From Lachnospiraceae bacterium (GTDB taxonomy: Bacteria > Bacillota_A > Clostridia > Lachnospirales > Lachnospiraceae), in contig JAIKXO010000349.1 of the NCBI GenBank assembly GCA_024684065.1, positions 1-21,643 of the forward strand: DNA of 21,643 nucleotides, given 5' to 3'. The notes beneath the pieces were generated by a model. The model was given only the letters and a program-made list of their open reading frames with translations, was not told the origin of the DNA and searched no databases. This document shows, piece after piece, positions 1-8,263 of this stretch (positions are counted from its first letter, which is position 1; each line of letters begins with the position of its first letter). The position numbers and the translations under genes were made by a program.

Positions 1-3000
1 CGGTGCGGTTTTCTTTGATATGCTCGCGGTCGCGACAGTCTGATGTCCGCTCTCAGCCAGCACATAGTTGTCCTTATCCGCCCCGCCAAGGGTGAAGCCG
101 CTTATATTAACGTTTTTATTTGTACCGGCGTTTGCATCCTCAAAGGCTCCCGTTGCGCTGACTGTAAGCTCGTCACCATTCACCTTGCCCGTGAGCACTG
201 CCGACTCACAGTTTAAGATTGCGGCTGTATTTCCGTCATAGGTTTTATCTGTTGCCGTAATGCCGCTTTCAACCGTGACGGTCTGCGGAGTGATGTTGGC
301 CTTTACACTCGTGGGCTGCGTGGACAGTACATAGTTGCCTGACTCGGTACCGGAAAGTGAATAATCTGAGAAGGTAACTGTCTTATTCGTGCCAACATTC
401 TTGTCGGAGAACAAAGCAGTCCCCGCTGAAATGCTTACCGCGTCGCCGGATCTTACACCGCTGATTGACGCTGTTCCTTTGACTGTTGCCGTATCACTTC
501 CGTCATAAATTTTGTTCTCTGCGGACAGGCCGGTGATTGTAACCGGCTTCGGACTTATAGTAAAACTCTTTGTCGCCTTTCCAAGATAGAAGCCCTTGCC
601 TGTGATGCTGACAACTCCGGTGTTCTCCCCGGCGTTAATATTGTTGCTGTATGTCACGCCAGTATAATCTGTGCCCGCTGTCATAGTTGTATCTCCGTCC
701 TTAACAGAGGTAATGGCAGGTTTTTTCTCCTCCCCGTCATAGACCATACCTCCGGAAAGCGCAATCGTTGGAGTTACCTCAGCAAGGCCTAATGTCACAT
801 CATTTGCAGGCATGGTTAATTCATACTGTCCCTGTTTTGAGGTCAATGAAGGAGTTACACCCTTTGCAGTAAACTTCCACATACCATCTGAAGGGCTAGC
901 TTTAACTAATACCTCCGTTCCCTTCCTTAAATAATACTTACCGCCTATGCTGACCTTTCCCTCTGCCTCCGTATTGCAGCCCGAGGCTGAGATCTTATAG
1001 ACACGCTCAATATTTGCAGCCGTTGAATGTGCGGGAATACTATCGCCATTCTCGTCATTCTCGTATGGGGCATAAGCATGTTCTGCTTTGCTGTCGTACC
1101 AGCAGCAATTACTGATGCTGCAATAGCTGCCCCACTCCCCGATGAATACGCCGACCCTGTTGTCGCCTGATCCAGTCGCGTTGAGTATGGGATTAATAAC
1201 AATGCAGTTGTCAATGGTGACAGTATTCATATATCCGACAAGTGCGGAAACACGAGAGCCTGTATTATTGAAACTTCTATAATACGAACTTGACATATTA
1301 GGGCTAATGAGGATGACATTCTTCACGGTTGCGTAACAAATATACCCAAAGAGTGCAGCGAATCCAACATCTCCGCTCACGGAAAGTCCACTTATAGTCT
1401 TATTTCCGCCGTCGTATGTACCTTGGAATTTATAACTGCTTCCTGTTCCGATCGGGCTGAAGCTGCCGTTCAGCGTAATATTTTCTGTCTGCTTAAAACG
1501 CTTTCCACTTGTCGCGCCACCGTTGTTCACATAGGATGAGAGCGCACGAAGAGCGTCCTCGCTGTCAATCGGATAATACAGTCCTTCCTCATCGGCAGTT
1601 AAGGTAAACTCATGTCCGCCAAGAGTTTCCTTATAGCCGGCAACATAGATGGCAGAAGTGATACTGCCATAGTAGCCGCTGTTCTCATCGCCCGTGCCAG
1701 TGACAGTAAGAGTATAAACTCCACTTCCCGTTATTTTGCCAACGACGGCACTCGTACTATCATTAGTTAAAGTCTCTTTATAATCTGTCCCCTTCGTAAG
1801 CGTAGTGCCTGTCAGATCCGTAACCGTATAATTTAAGTCTATTCCCGAGTTATTGGGATTATAGGCCGCCGCAATCCCGTTTATCTTCGAGTTTTTCATA
1901 TTCAGCCTGAGTTTATCCGTAGATGCGGGAACGATTTTTTTACCGCCGATGTTCCCTTCGGTTGCGATAGTATCCGTTCCGTCCAGAACAAATACCTTTC
2001 CATTCTGAAAGCTCACCGAACCTGTGTAGCCCGATGAATATATATAGTCTGATTCTCTAGTCCATCCAAGGCTTACTGTCGTACTTCCATTGCCGGATGT
2101 TCCCGAACCTATACCGCATGAAATAGTGCCCTCATCTGATTTTATCGCAGTGATCTTTCCGCCGTTGATAACGACATCCGCATGTCCTCTCCATCCTCCG
2201 CCTATGGCCGCGGCATCCTTGCCCCCCGTGGCATTTATGATACCTCCGTTAATGGTCACGATACCGTCATTTCCATCAAGTGTTCCGCCAATCGCAGCAG
2301 CGCTCATTCCTCCGGTGGCAGTAATCACCCCTCCGTTTATAGTAATATTTCCACAGTTTTTTCGACCATAATACGGGCCGGACGCACCGATGCCGGCATA
2401 ATAATCACCTGCATCGGATGTGCTCAGTTTCCCGGTCCCTTCTTCCTGTGCATATATATTAAGGGTATTTCCGGCATTTACGATATAGCTTTTTGCCGTA
2501 ATCGACGATCCATCTGCAAGGATGATATTTGCTTTGCCTTTTACAGTTATGCGGTCATCTACGGAAACATCCCCCTGTACGATATACCAGCCTGTCAATG
2601 TGGAAGGAATGTTCTCGGATGTAATAACTCCTGTCACACTCGTTGTCTTTTTATTTCCTGCGCTGTCAATATAAGAATAGCCATCCGCACCCGTAACAAC
2701 CGCAAAATTTATGATTTTTGTGCCATAGTATGGATTCATGCCCGTGATTATAAGAGTATAATCTCCAACAGACGTTATTTTGCTGATAATTTTTCCTTCG
2801 CTGTTTAAGACCATATCAGAATAATGTGTTCCGTTTTTCAGAACCGTTCCCTTCAAATCCGCTACAGTATAATCAACGCTCTCTCCTTCCGCATTTCCTC
2901 CATAAAAATATGAGCCTCCCTCATTCACACCTTCGACAGTCGCACCGGACAGATTATATACATCCATAACAGGTATAACTGTATCTTCACTGACCCTCCA

Positions 3001-4860
3001 GCCGTTACCGAGTAATCCGGCGAGGCTTTCTCCGGTCTCAGTGGTGGCCGTACCCTGTATAGTGAGTGATGAGTAGTCTTTATTCCCATCATAATAACAG
3101 TCTGTCACTGTCGTCCTGGCACCTTGACTTGCTTTATTCCAAAATACGAAGTTATTACTTCCCTCGTTTATTTCCCCCGTCATCAGACAGTTGTTTAGCT
3201 CAGCTTTCGGTTTGGGACCGTACACCTCTCCTATGAACCCGGCAGAATATATACCATCTGTAACATTGATCACTCCGTCAAACAGGCAGTTGGTAATTGT
3301 CAGAGAAAGACCGGAATCAATATTTAATTCGCCAACAAATCCTCCGTATTCCGCAGTTTTGTAAAAATCTGCGCTCATATCACCGTTAATAGTGACGCTG
3401 CTCCAACAATTCTTTATGGTAACTGCTCCTGTACAAACCTGTCCTATAAAACCTGCTGCGTACTGATGATTACCGGCATTTACGGTTCCTTTTATATGCA
3501 AAAATGAAATCGTCGCACCCGTCGCATAGCGGAAAGGAGCACAGTCGTTGCCGTCAGCCGTAAGCGAAATGGTCAATGTGTGGCCACCGCCATCAAAGGT
3601 TCCCTTGAAACAGTTAGTGTCACTATTCCCCGCCATAGTAGTAACCGGAGCATCCTCCGTGCCGAGATCGGCAGCCAGCTTTACGAACTTTTCCTCATAC
3701 GATTCAGTTCCATCAGTTACATTAGCGGCAAAGGTATTCCAGTCTGAAATACTTCCTATGATGTATGGGTTTTCTGCTGTTCCTTCACCGGAAAGTGTTC
3801 CGTTCGTATCCGTCACTGTAATCTCATACACCACATCGTTGATCGTGACCTTCATCCACTCATTGGTGTTGAAAGACTGATGTGTTGTAACGATCCACTC
3901 CCCGCTGTCATTTTTCTCAGCAGAAAACAGGGAGCTGTCGCTGACCGACACTTCCGTCACCTCGCCCGCAAGCCCCACCTTATCCAAAATCTCCGATAAA
4001 GCAATCTCGCTGTCTCCGGGCATTACATATTGCAGATCATTATAGGTAAACTCCACGGTATAAAGGGAGAATCCGTCTGTCTCAGCCGTGGCGGTATCGC
4101 CATTCGTCTCCACGGTGAGCTTTTCGGCAACAAACACCTCATCCACCGCTTCGTGGTCCCCCTTCCCCTCAAGGGGAAGGCTTTTTGTTTGCTCCGAATC
4201 TGATGTACCATCAGGAGGAAGGTTTGAGGCATCACTTTCTGTGATATGGTAGATGTTCGTTTCAAGGTTCTCGTCTGCAACCTCTTCCAGCTTAAATGAC
4301 ACCTTTACCTTGCTCTCATCCGCAGGCTGGATCTCATTCCCGTCCTCATCCAGAACTTTGATGTCATAGGTATAGGAAACAGCCACATTCTGATCTTCAG
4401 AACGCTTTTCCTCGACCGCTTCCTCTGCTTTTCTTTCCTGCTCCTTCGTCACCTTCTCCACAGAAAAAACAGCCCCCTCCGGGAACACGCCCTCATCCGC
4501 CTCGACTGTGATTTTCACACCACCTAATGACCGTGATTTTCCGAAAGCGGGATAACTGATTTTGCCCGCATCCGTATCCAGTCTTTCATCTGCACCTGCC
4601 GTTCCTATATCTTCCGATACCGGATGTCCTGCCGGTTCCTGTGATTCTTCCGTCACAGATGCATCATCAATATCACTGCCGTATGTTTCCGTCAAGATAT
4701 CCTGCTGTGCCGTAAGTTCAGAGCCTGCCATGGTATCAGCTTCCGCAACAATATCGGACAATTCTTCCGCAAACGCATATTCCGGAACCGACGTGGCAAG
4801 CAGCACCGCCGCAAGCCCTAACGTACCTAACCTCTTTAAGCTGCTTTTGATTTTCCTCAT
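1..4860 (-). CDS. Giant secreted adhesin-like protein, GLUG / beta-helix / YDG repeats (C-terminus outside window)
   Basis: One open frame runs from an ATG at 4860 to the left edge without a stop: 1620 codons seen, C-terminus missing. AGGAG lies about 7 bases before the ATG. Residues 1-31 are a signal peptide (RKIK n-region, LGLAAVLLATS core, AFA cleavage site). Residues 32-110 are acidic and low in complexity. Residues about 361-640 and 1095-1270 contain GLUG-like stretches (GGFVGEL, AALFGYI, repeated NC-type strands). Residues about 741-960 form a beta-helix-like carbohydrate-binding domain with three TINGG...GG turns. Residues about 641-740 and 1005-1085 are an internal duplicate (both with YTV-DL-GT and YTL--TG). 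Residues about 1280-1375 resemble a bacterial surface repeat. From about 1372 on, Ig-like YDG domains (VYDGEEKK, IYDGSDTATV, TYDGNTAA) follow each other. Such proteins are usually wall-anchored or S-layer-bound, but the anchor would lie beyond the edge. Likely cotranscribed with the receiver-like gene 77 bases upstream. Binding partner unknown. Confidence 0.9.
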   Translation of the reverse strand, partial: MRKIKSSLKRLGTLGLAAVLLATSVPEYAFAEELSDIVAEADTMAGSELTAQQDILTETYGSDIDDASVTEESQEPAGHPVSEDIGTAGADERLDTDAGKISYPAFGKSRSLGGVKITVEADEGVFPEGAVFSVEKVTKEQERKAEEAVEEKRSEDQNVAVSYTYDIKVLDEDGNEIQPADESKVKVSFKLEEVADENLETNIYHITESDASNLPPDGTSDSEQTKSLPLEGKGDHEAVDEVFVAEKLTVETNGDTATAETDGFSLYTVEFTYNDLQYVMPGDSEIALSEILDKVGLAGEVTEVSVSDSSLFSAEKNDSGEWIVTTHQSFNTNEWMKVTINDVVYEITVTDTNGTLSGEGTAENPYIIGSISDWNTFAANVTDGTESYEEKFVKLAADLGTEDAPVTTMAGNSDTNCFKGTFDGGGHTLTISLTADGNDCAPFRYATGATISFLHIKGTVNAGNHQYAAGFIGQVCTGAVTIKNCWSSVTINGDMSADFYKTAEYGGFVGELNIDSGLSLTITNCLFDGVINVTDGIYSAGFIGEVYGPKPKAELNNCLMTGEINEGSNNFVFWNKASQGARTTVTDCYYDGNKDYSSLTIQGTATTETGESLAGLLGNGWRVSEDTVIPVMDVYNLSGATVEGVNEGGSYFYGGNAEGESVDYTVADLKGTVLKNGTHYSDMVLNSEGKIISKITSVGDYTLIITGMNPYYGTKIINFAVVTGADGYSYIDSAGNKKTTSVTGVITSENIPSTLTGWYIVQGDVSVDDRITVKGKANIILADGSSITAKSYIVNAGNTLNIYAQEEGTGKLSTSDAGDYYAGIGASGPYYGRKNCGNITINGGVITATGGMSAAAIGGTLDGNDGIVTINGGIINATGGKDAAAIGGGWRGHADVVINGGKITAIKSDEGTISCGIGSGTSGNGSTTVSLGWTRESDYIYSSGYTGSVSFQNGKVFVLDGTDTIATEGNIGGKKIVPASTDKLRLNMKNSKINGIAAAYNPNNSGIDLNYTVTDLTGTTLTKGTDYKETLTNDSTSAVVGKITGSGVYTLTVTGTGDENSGYYGSITSAIYVAGYKETLGGHEFTLTADEEGLYYPIDSEDALRALSSYVNNGGATSGKRFKQTENITLNGSFSPIGTGSSYKFQGTYDGGNKTISGLSVSGDVGFAALFGYICYATVKNVILISPNMSSSYYRSFNNTGSRVSALVGYMNTVTIDNCIVINPILNATGSGDNRVGVFIGEWGSYCSISNCCWYDSKAEHAYAPYENDENGDSIPAHSTAANIERVYKISASGCNTEAEGKVSIGGKYYLRKGTEVLVKASPSDGMWKFTAKGVTPSLTSKQGQYELTMPANDVTLGLAEVTPTIALSGGMVYDGEEKKPAITSVKDGDTTMTAGTDYTGVTYSNNINAGENTGVVSITGKGFYLGKATKSFTISPKPVTITGLSAENKIYDGSDTATVKGTASISGVRSGDAVSISAGTALFSDKNVGTNKTVTFSDYSLSGTESGNYVLSTQPTSVKANITPQTVTVESGITATDKTYDGNTAAILNCESAVLTGKVNGDELTVSATGAFEDANAGTNKNVNISGFTLGGADKDNYVLAESGHQTVATASISKKTAP
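4135..4186 (-). repeat. MITE-like interspersed palindrome lying in frame in the adhesin gene
   Basis: An 8-bp perfect stem (CCTTCCCC / GGGGAAGG, loop TCAA, 4161-4180) sits beside a smaller stem (CCAC / GTGG, 4143-4156), framed by CACCTCATCC and AAGGCTTTTT. From memory this layout matches a short palindromic element scattered in gut Clostridia genomes. Here it does not break the adhesin frame: it encodes residues about 226-242, read as KSLPLEGKGDHEAVDEV. No copy elsewhere in this window was seen, so its status as an interspersed repeat rests on recall and not on the window. Confidence 0.6.
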
Positions 4861-4937
4861 TGTCATTCTCCTCGTAAATCCTTATCTTAAGATACGCCGC
4901 ACACCAACGTGCGTGCTATGAGATATTAATGCAGTCC

Positions 4938-5336
4938 TTAATACTTACCGCTCATTGCAGTTCCCGCGCGGATCCGCCATACCCTCCTGTCAGGACATTG
5001 CGGGAGCACTTCCCTTAAGGTTTTCCTAAACATCGAAGCTTCATAGGGTCTTACGATAAACCCGCTGATATGCTTCTGAAACGCCACGGAAGCAAAATCA
5101 CCGTCACCCGTGATCCAGATCACCTGCGTGTCCGGATACCTGTCCGACCATTCCACCACCGTGTTCATCCCCTTTGCGCCCTCCAGCGCGACCACAACGA
5201 GATCATATCCGTATTCATAATGTCCATGCCCGTCCTGCGGATCCCGGAATATCTCCATTTGAGCCGCCTCTTCGTTAAGGATCGCTCTCAGATCGGAATA
5301 TTCCTTATCATCTTTGGTATAGATCACTGCATCCAT
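4938..5336 (-). CDS. Receiver-like protein without phosphoacceptor (pseudo-receiver)
   Basis: A 132-residue protein covering little more than one CheY-like fold: an acidic patch near the N-terminus (DD at 9-10), hydrophobic beta-3 strand YDLVVVAL, beta-4 VIWITGD with conserved T76, and beta-5 IVRPYE. The residue that should be the phosphorylated Asp is Ala50, and the conserved Lys before Pro97 is Arg96, so phosphorylation is unlikely. No output domain follows. The start has GAGGG 7 bases upstream. It is first in the leftward operon, behind a good promoter (5438-5466) and 77 bases ahead of the adhesin, so a protein-protein regulatory role in adhesin expression is plausible. Receiver fold is clear; function is inferred. 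Confidence 0.75.
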   Translation of the reverse strand: MDAVIYTKDDKEYSDLRAILNEEAAQMEIFRDPQDGHGHYEYGYDLVVVALEGAKGMNTVVEWSDRYPDTQVIWITGDGDFASVAFQKHISGFIVRPYEASMFRKTLREVLPQCPDRRVWRIRAGTAMSGKY

Positions 5337-5437
5337 TCTTTTCCCTCGAACACAAAACCTGTACGGACTTCCGCATACCTGTCAAGCTGTTTCTTAAAAT
5401 CCCGATGCTTTGTCCGAATCCACGAAAATACAAGAAA

Positions 5438-5466
5438 ATTGTAGGTTTTCCGGTTATTCAGGTCAA
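5438..5466 (-). promoter_or_regulatory. Leftward sigma-A-type promoter for pseudo-receiver and adhesin
   Basis: Read on the minus strand: TTGACC (-35, 5466-5461), 17-base spacer, TACAAT (-10, 5443-5438). Five of six bases match the consensus in each box and the spacing is ideal. It lies about 100 bases before the 5336 start, leaving a leader of roughly 95 bases. Confidence 0.65.
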
Positions 5467-5468
5467 TA

Positions 5469-5508
5469 AAAGTGGCGTGAGTTGCATGCAAAGTGGCGTG
5501 AGTTGCAT
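5469..5508 (+). promoter_or_regulatory. Two 19-bp direct repeats between divergent promoters, candidate LytTR operator
   Basis: The unit aaagtggcgtgagttgcat occurs at 5469-5487 and again, identical, at 5490-5508, a period of 21 bases or two helical turns. Both copies lie between the -35 boxes of the leftward and rightward promoters. LytTR regulators such as AgrA and ComE are known to bind two short direct repeats with an (A)GTT core at about 21-bp spacing; each unit here contains AGTT. A LytTR regulator is encoded at 7517-8263. The repeat is seen directly; the assignment to that regulator is inference. Confidence 0.6.
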
Positions 5509-5511
5509 ATC

Positions 5512-5540
5512 TTGACATTTTATGGTATTTACAGTACCAT
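5512..5540 (+). promoter_or_regulatory. Rightward promoter of the five-gene operon
   Basis: TTGACA (-35, 5512-5517) is a perfect consensus box, followed by a 17-base spacer and TACCAT (-10, 5535-5540). The expected start near 5547 gives a leader of about 45 bases before the ATG at 5591. The -10 box is inside the right arm of the inverted repeat 5518-5544. Confidence 0.7.
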
Positions 5541-5544
5541 AAAA
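5518..5544. promoter_or_regulatory. Inverted repeat operator overlapping the rightward promoter
   Basis: Left arm ttttatggta (5518-5527) and right arm taccataaaa (5535-5544) are perfect complements, 10 bp each, separated by 7 bases. The palindrome fills the promoter spacer and covers the -10 box, the classic place for a repressor. The first gene downstream is an XRE-type DNA-binding protein, so autorepression is the simplest reading. Confidence 0.65.
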
Positions 5545-5590
5545 TAGAAAATTGATGAATATAATCATCAGAAAGGAAGAAAATCATACC

Positions 5591-5935
5591 ATGAAGTGGC
5601 TTTCTCAGGACAAATTGATTGAAACCGTAAAATCACTCAGGAAGAAAAAAGGACTCACCCAGGAACAGATAAGCAGGGAAACGGGCATAAACCGCCAGAT
5701 GGTCGGCAGACTTGAAAACCGTGAGTATATGCCATCCATCGCCCAGCTTGAAAAGCTGGCGGAGCTTTTGGGATTTGAGATAACCGATCTGTTTGAGGAG
5801 CGCGAACCGCTGGTATATACGGCGTTCAGAAGCTCCAGCATGTCAGAAGAGGAGCAGAAGGGCGTTGACCGCATGTTTGAAATGATGATGGCCTCCAAGC
5901 AGCAGCTTCTTCTGAGAAAGGCGTTTGACAGATGA
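5591..5935 (+). CDS. XRE-family HTH transcriptional repressor
   Basis: A 114-residue protein with an HTH_3 domain at residues 9-67 (GLTQEQIS turn-helix, then INRQMVGRLEN as recognition helix, then LEKLAELLGF) and a short helical tail (SEEEQKGVDRMFEMMM) that may dimerise or be the protease-sensitive part. The ATG at 5591 is chosen because AAGGAAG lies upstream at 5573-5579; an upstream ATG at 5555 in the same frame has no ribosome site. It probably binds the palindrome in its own promoter. It overlaps the next gene by ATGA. XRE plus ImmA pairs are known from mobile elements (ImmR/ImmA of ICEBs1) and from predicted toxin-antitoxin loci. Confidence 0.88.
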   Translation: MKWLSQDKLIETVKSLRKKKGLTQEQISRETGINRQMVGRLENREYMPSIAQLEKLAELLGFEITDLFEEREPLVYTAFRSSSMSEEEQKGVDRMFEMMMASKQQLLLRKAFDR

Positions 5936-6807
5936 GAAGGGATAAAGAAGCCGTACTGAGCGAAGATCAGGTATTCGGGATAAAGAACAAGGCTGCCGAG
6001 GCGCGGCAGTTTTTTGGTGTCTTTCAGAACGTGCCAATAGGAAACGATATCCGGCTGTTCCTTGAGAAAAAAGGCATCCTTCTGTGTGAGTATCCTTTTT
6101 CTGACTCCGGTGATACCCATACCTATGGTAATATAACATGGTTCAGAACCGATGATGAAGCCATCACCTTTATCGGACTGAACACAGCAAGCTACTATGA
6201 CGAACAGATATTTGCGCTGGCTCATGAGATATACCACTTCATCACCAGGACCGGAACGGCTTATTCCCAGGACATAGATCATGAAGACAGCGAAACGGAA
6301 AAAATGGCAGACAGATTTGCGGCAGAGTTCCTCCTTCCCGCCGATGCCTTAAGGGAGAATATATTCTCCGTCTTCGATAAAACAGAACTGAAGAATGTCC
6401 CGGATAACAGGCTCCTGCGCTTCGCTGCCCGGATCCAGTGTGACTGGTGGCTGCCCTACCGTGCCATTATCAACAGGCTGTATGAAGAAGGGCATATCTC
6501 ACGGTCACAGTACGACACCCTGTTTGATACTGATTGCCGTTCAGAGGATAGCGTCTATCGGAGAATACTGAAAAGCACCGATAATGAGATTTCCGAGCTG
6601 CTGAACACCCGGACAAGAACCGTGGGCGTTTCCTACAAGGTGATCGATGCCATCATCAGCAATTATGAGGATGGTCTGATCGATGACGACGAATTCATAC
6701 GCCTTTTCGCGCTGTTTGACAAGAAACCGGAGGATTACGGGATCCAGATAAAGGCGGAACCGGATGAAGAGCTTATGGAAATGATGGAAAGCGGGGAAGG
6801 CGGATGA
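5932..6807 (+). CDS. ImmA/IrrE-family metalloprotease (COG2856)
   Basis: A 291-residue protein with the zinc motif HEIYH at residues 98-102 and the downstream helix EKMADRFAAEFLLP, in which Glu123 is the probable third ligand. This is the signature of the ImmA/IrrE family, whose members cleave or inactivate a partner XRE repressor (ImmR in ICEBs1, DdrO in Deinococcus). The partner here is very likely the XRE protein whose stop codon overlaps this start. Residues from about 170 on are acidic and rich in helices (VIDAIISNYEDGLIDDDEF) without a domain I recognise; they may contact the PIN-like protein. All catalytic residues are present. Confidence 0.85.
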   Translation: MRRDKEAVLSEDQVFGIKNKAAEARQFFGVFQNVPIGNDIRLFLEKKGILLCEYPFSDSGDTHTYGNITWFRTDDEAITFIGLNTASYYDEQIFALAHEIYHFITRTGTAYSQDIDHEDSETEKMADRFAAEFLLPADALRENIFSVFDKTELKNVPDNRLLRFAARIQCDWWLPYRAIINRLYEEGHISRSQYDTLFDTDCRSEDSVYRRILKSTDNEISELLNTRTRTVGVSYKVIDAIISNYEDGLIDDDEFIRLFALFDKKPEDYGIQIKAEPDEELMEMMESGEGG

Positions 6808-7520
6808 AAGCAGATACCCAAAACATCAATCCCGCTCTTCAAAGCCTGTTTGAAAGGCCAGACCAGACCGTCTTTCTGGATGCGAATTTCTTCATTCCTC
6901 CCGACAGGAGTGCCTTGGGCGTTAAGCCTTATCGATTCGACCATTTCAGGGAAATATGGCTGGATCCGCTCTTTTCGGAATTTTCGGGACTTTCCGTGCA
7001 TGAATCCGTGTACCTTGAGCTGGTCGCGTCAAGCTTGAAGCAATATGCGGATGACCATACAAAGGCAGAGCCGCCGAGGCTAAAGATACATTACGATTCC
7101 GGGTTAAGTACGGAAGAACAGGCCCTTCTTAATTATTTCATCGACAGGCTTGCGCTCCACTCACAGTATGATCCCGACAGGGACAATGCCAAGGACAGGG
7201 GCGAGGTAAGATCCCTCTCCTATATGGCTGTGAAAGGATACCTGTATTTCGCAGCAAACGACGAGCTGCCCATCAGACTGATAAAGGAAGCAGACAGGCT
7301 TGATACCGGGCTTGACGACATGGGAATCATCCAGATGTACGAGCTGATCTATTATCTTGCCACCACCGGGAAATATGACACCAAGGCTCTGCGTCTCTTA
7401 TACAAATACCAGTATTACCTTTCGGCGAGGGACAAACGCGTAAACCCTGAGTGGGGCATTTTCATGCAGCAGATGGATGATTTGTACAGTGAACAGATAA
7501 GGAAACCTGACACACCATGA
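6804..7520 (+). CDS. PIN-like domain protein, probable RNase toxin-like
   Basis: A 238-residue protein that reads as a PIN-like nuclease: first acidic residue Asp26 in VFLDANFF, Glu67/Glu72 in VHESVYLEL, KDRGE at 130-134 followed by a helix, and ANDELPIRL at 151-158 where PIN domains place later catalytic Asp residues. It is longer than VapC toxins (about 130 residues), closer to the stand-alone PIN-like proteins found beside XRE/COG2856 genes. Start and stop both lie in ATGA overlaps with neighbours, so it is made in step with the protease and the response regulator. Fold assignment is by motif only; nuclease activity is inferred. Confidence 0.65.
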   Translation: MKADTQNINPALQSLFERPDQTVFLDANFFIPPDRSALGVKPYRFDHFREIWLDPLFSEFSGLSVHESVYLELVASSLKQYADDHTKAEPPRLKIHYDSGLSTEEQALLNYFIDRLALHSQYDPDRDNAKDRGEVRSLSYMAVKGYLYFAANDELPIRLIKEADRLDTGLDDMGIIQMYELIYYLATTGKYDTKALRLLYKYQYYLSARDKRVNPEWGIFMQQMDDLYSEQIRKPDTP

Positions 7521-8263
7521 ACATAGCTATCGTAGATGACCTGCAAGAAGAAAGGGATGCCATCAGAGCGATTCTTAAGGATTATGCCGCGGCAAACAGC
7601 CTTGAGCTTGCCATAAGCGAGTTCACATCTGCCGAGGAGTTTCTTGACGGTTACCAGCCCTTCCTCTATACGGTCATTTTTCTGGACATATATATGGATG
7701 GAATGACCGGAGTGGATGCTGCCGGGAAGATCAGGGAATCCGACATGGACACCTTCCTGATTTTCCTCACCACCAGCGAAGAACACCATTCGGATGCCTT
7801 TATGGCTCATGCATTCGATTATATCAAGAAGCCCGCGGACTCTGAGCGTGTATTTCGCGTGATAGACGATGTATTAAGAAAGACTACCGCTGATGTGAAG
7901 CGCCTTGCCTTTACCTGTGACCGGCAGGAATACCTTATTCCCTATTCTGACATCATGGCGGTCTGCACGGCGAACCACTATCTGACGATCATAGACCGTA
8001 AGGGGATAAGCTACAAGACCAGGATGACTTTTTCCGCAGTTTCCGATCTGTTGGAGGCGGATCCGCGGTTCCTGCTCATCATCCGCGGCGTCCTTGTAAA
8101 CATGGACTATATCCTTGACCTCAAAAACGGGACCTGCCATCTGGAGCATGATTTTAACCTTGCTTACAACTTAAGGCAGGAAAAGAAGCTGTACTCGATC
8201 TGGCAGAACTACGTGTTTGCGAGCCTGCGTAAGGAAGCCATGGAAAGGAGGCGCAGATCATGA
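7517..8263 (+). CDS. LytTR-family response regulator (AgrA-like)
   Basis: A 248-residue regulator. The receiver (about 1-120) has the acidic pair D7-D8, phosphoacceptor D57 in FLDIYMDGMTG, T85/T86 and K105-P106, so it should be phosphorylatable. The C-terminal LytTR DNA-binding domain (about 135-235) shows the typical IMAVCTANHYLTI strand, FLLIIRGVLVNMDYI and a basic tail ending ERRRRS. It is joined by ATGA overlaps to the PIN-like gene before it and the kinase after it. Candidate target: the 21-bp-spaced repeats at 5469-5508. Confidence 0.93.
   Translation: MNIAIVDDLQEERDAIRAILKDYAAANSLELAISEFTSAEEFLDGYQPFLYTVIFLDIYMDGMTGVDAAGKIRESDMDTFLIFLTTSEEHHSDAFMAHAFDYIKKPADSERVFRVIDDVLRKTTADVKRLAFTCDRQEYLIPYSDIMAVCTANHYLTIIDRKGISYKTRMTFSAVSDLLEADPRFLLIIRGVLVNMDYILDLKNGTCHLEHDFNLAYNLRQEKKLYSIWQNYVFASLRKEAMERRRRS

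Noticed and set aside
2182..2808. Plus-strand ORF of 208 codons inside the adhesin region
   Set aside because: Ser/Cys/Ile-rich translation typical of the antisense of a repeat-rich surface protein; no ribosome site.
5469..5508. Short direct repeats as the beginning of a CRISPR array
   Set aside because: Only two units, with a 2-base gap in place of a spacer, placed exactly between two promoters.
5605..6282. Minus-strand ORF of 225 codons opposite the XRE and ImmA genes
   Set aside because: It would run against two genes with conserved motifs and has no promoter or ribosome site.
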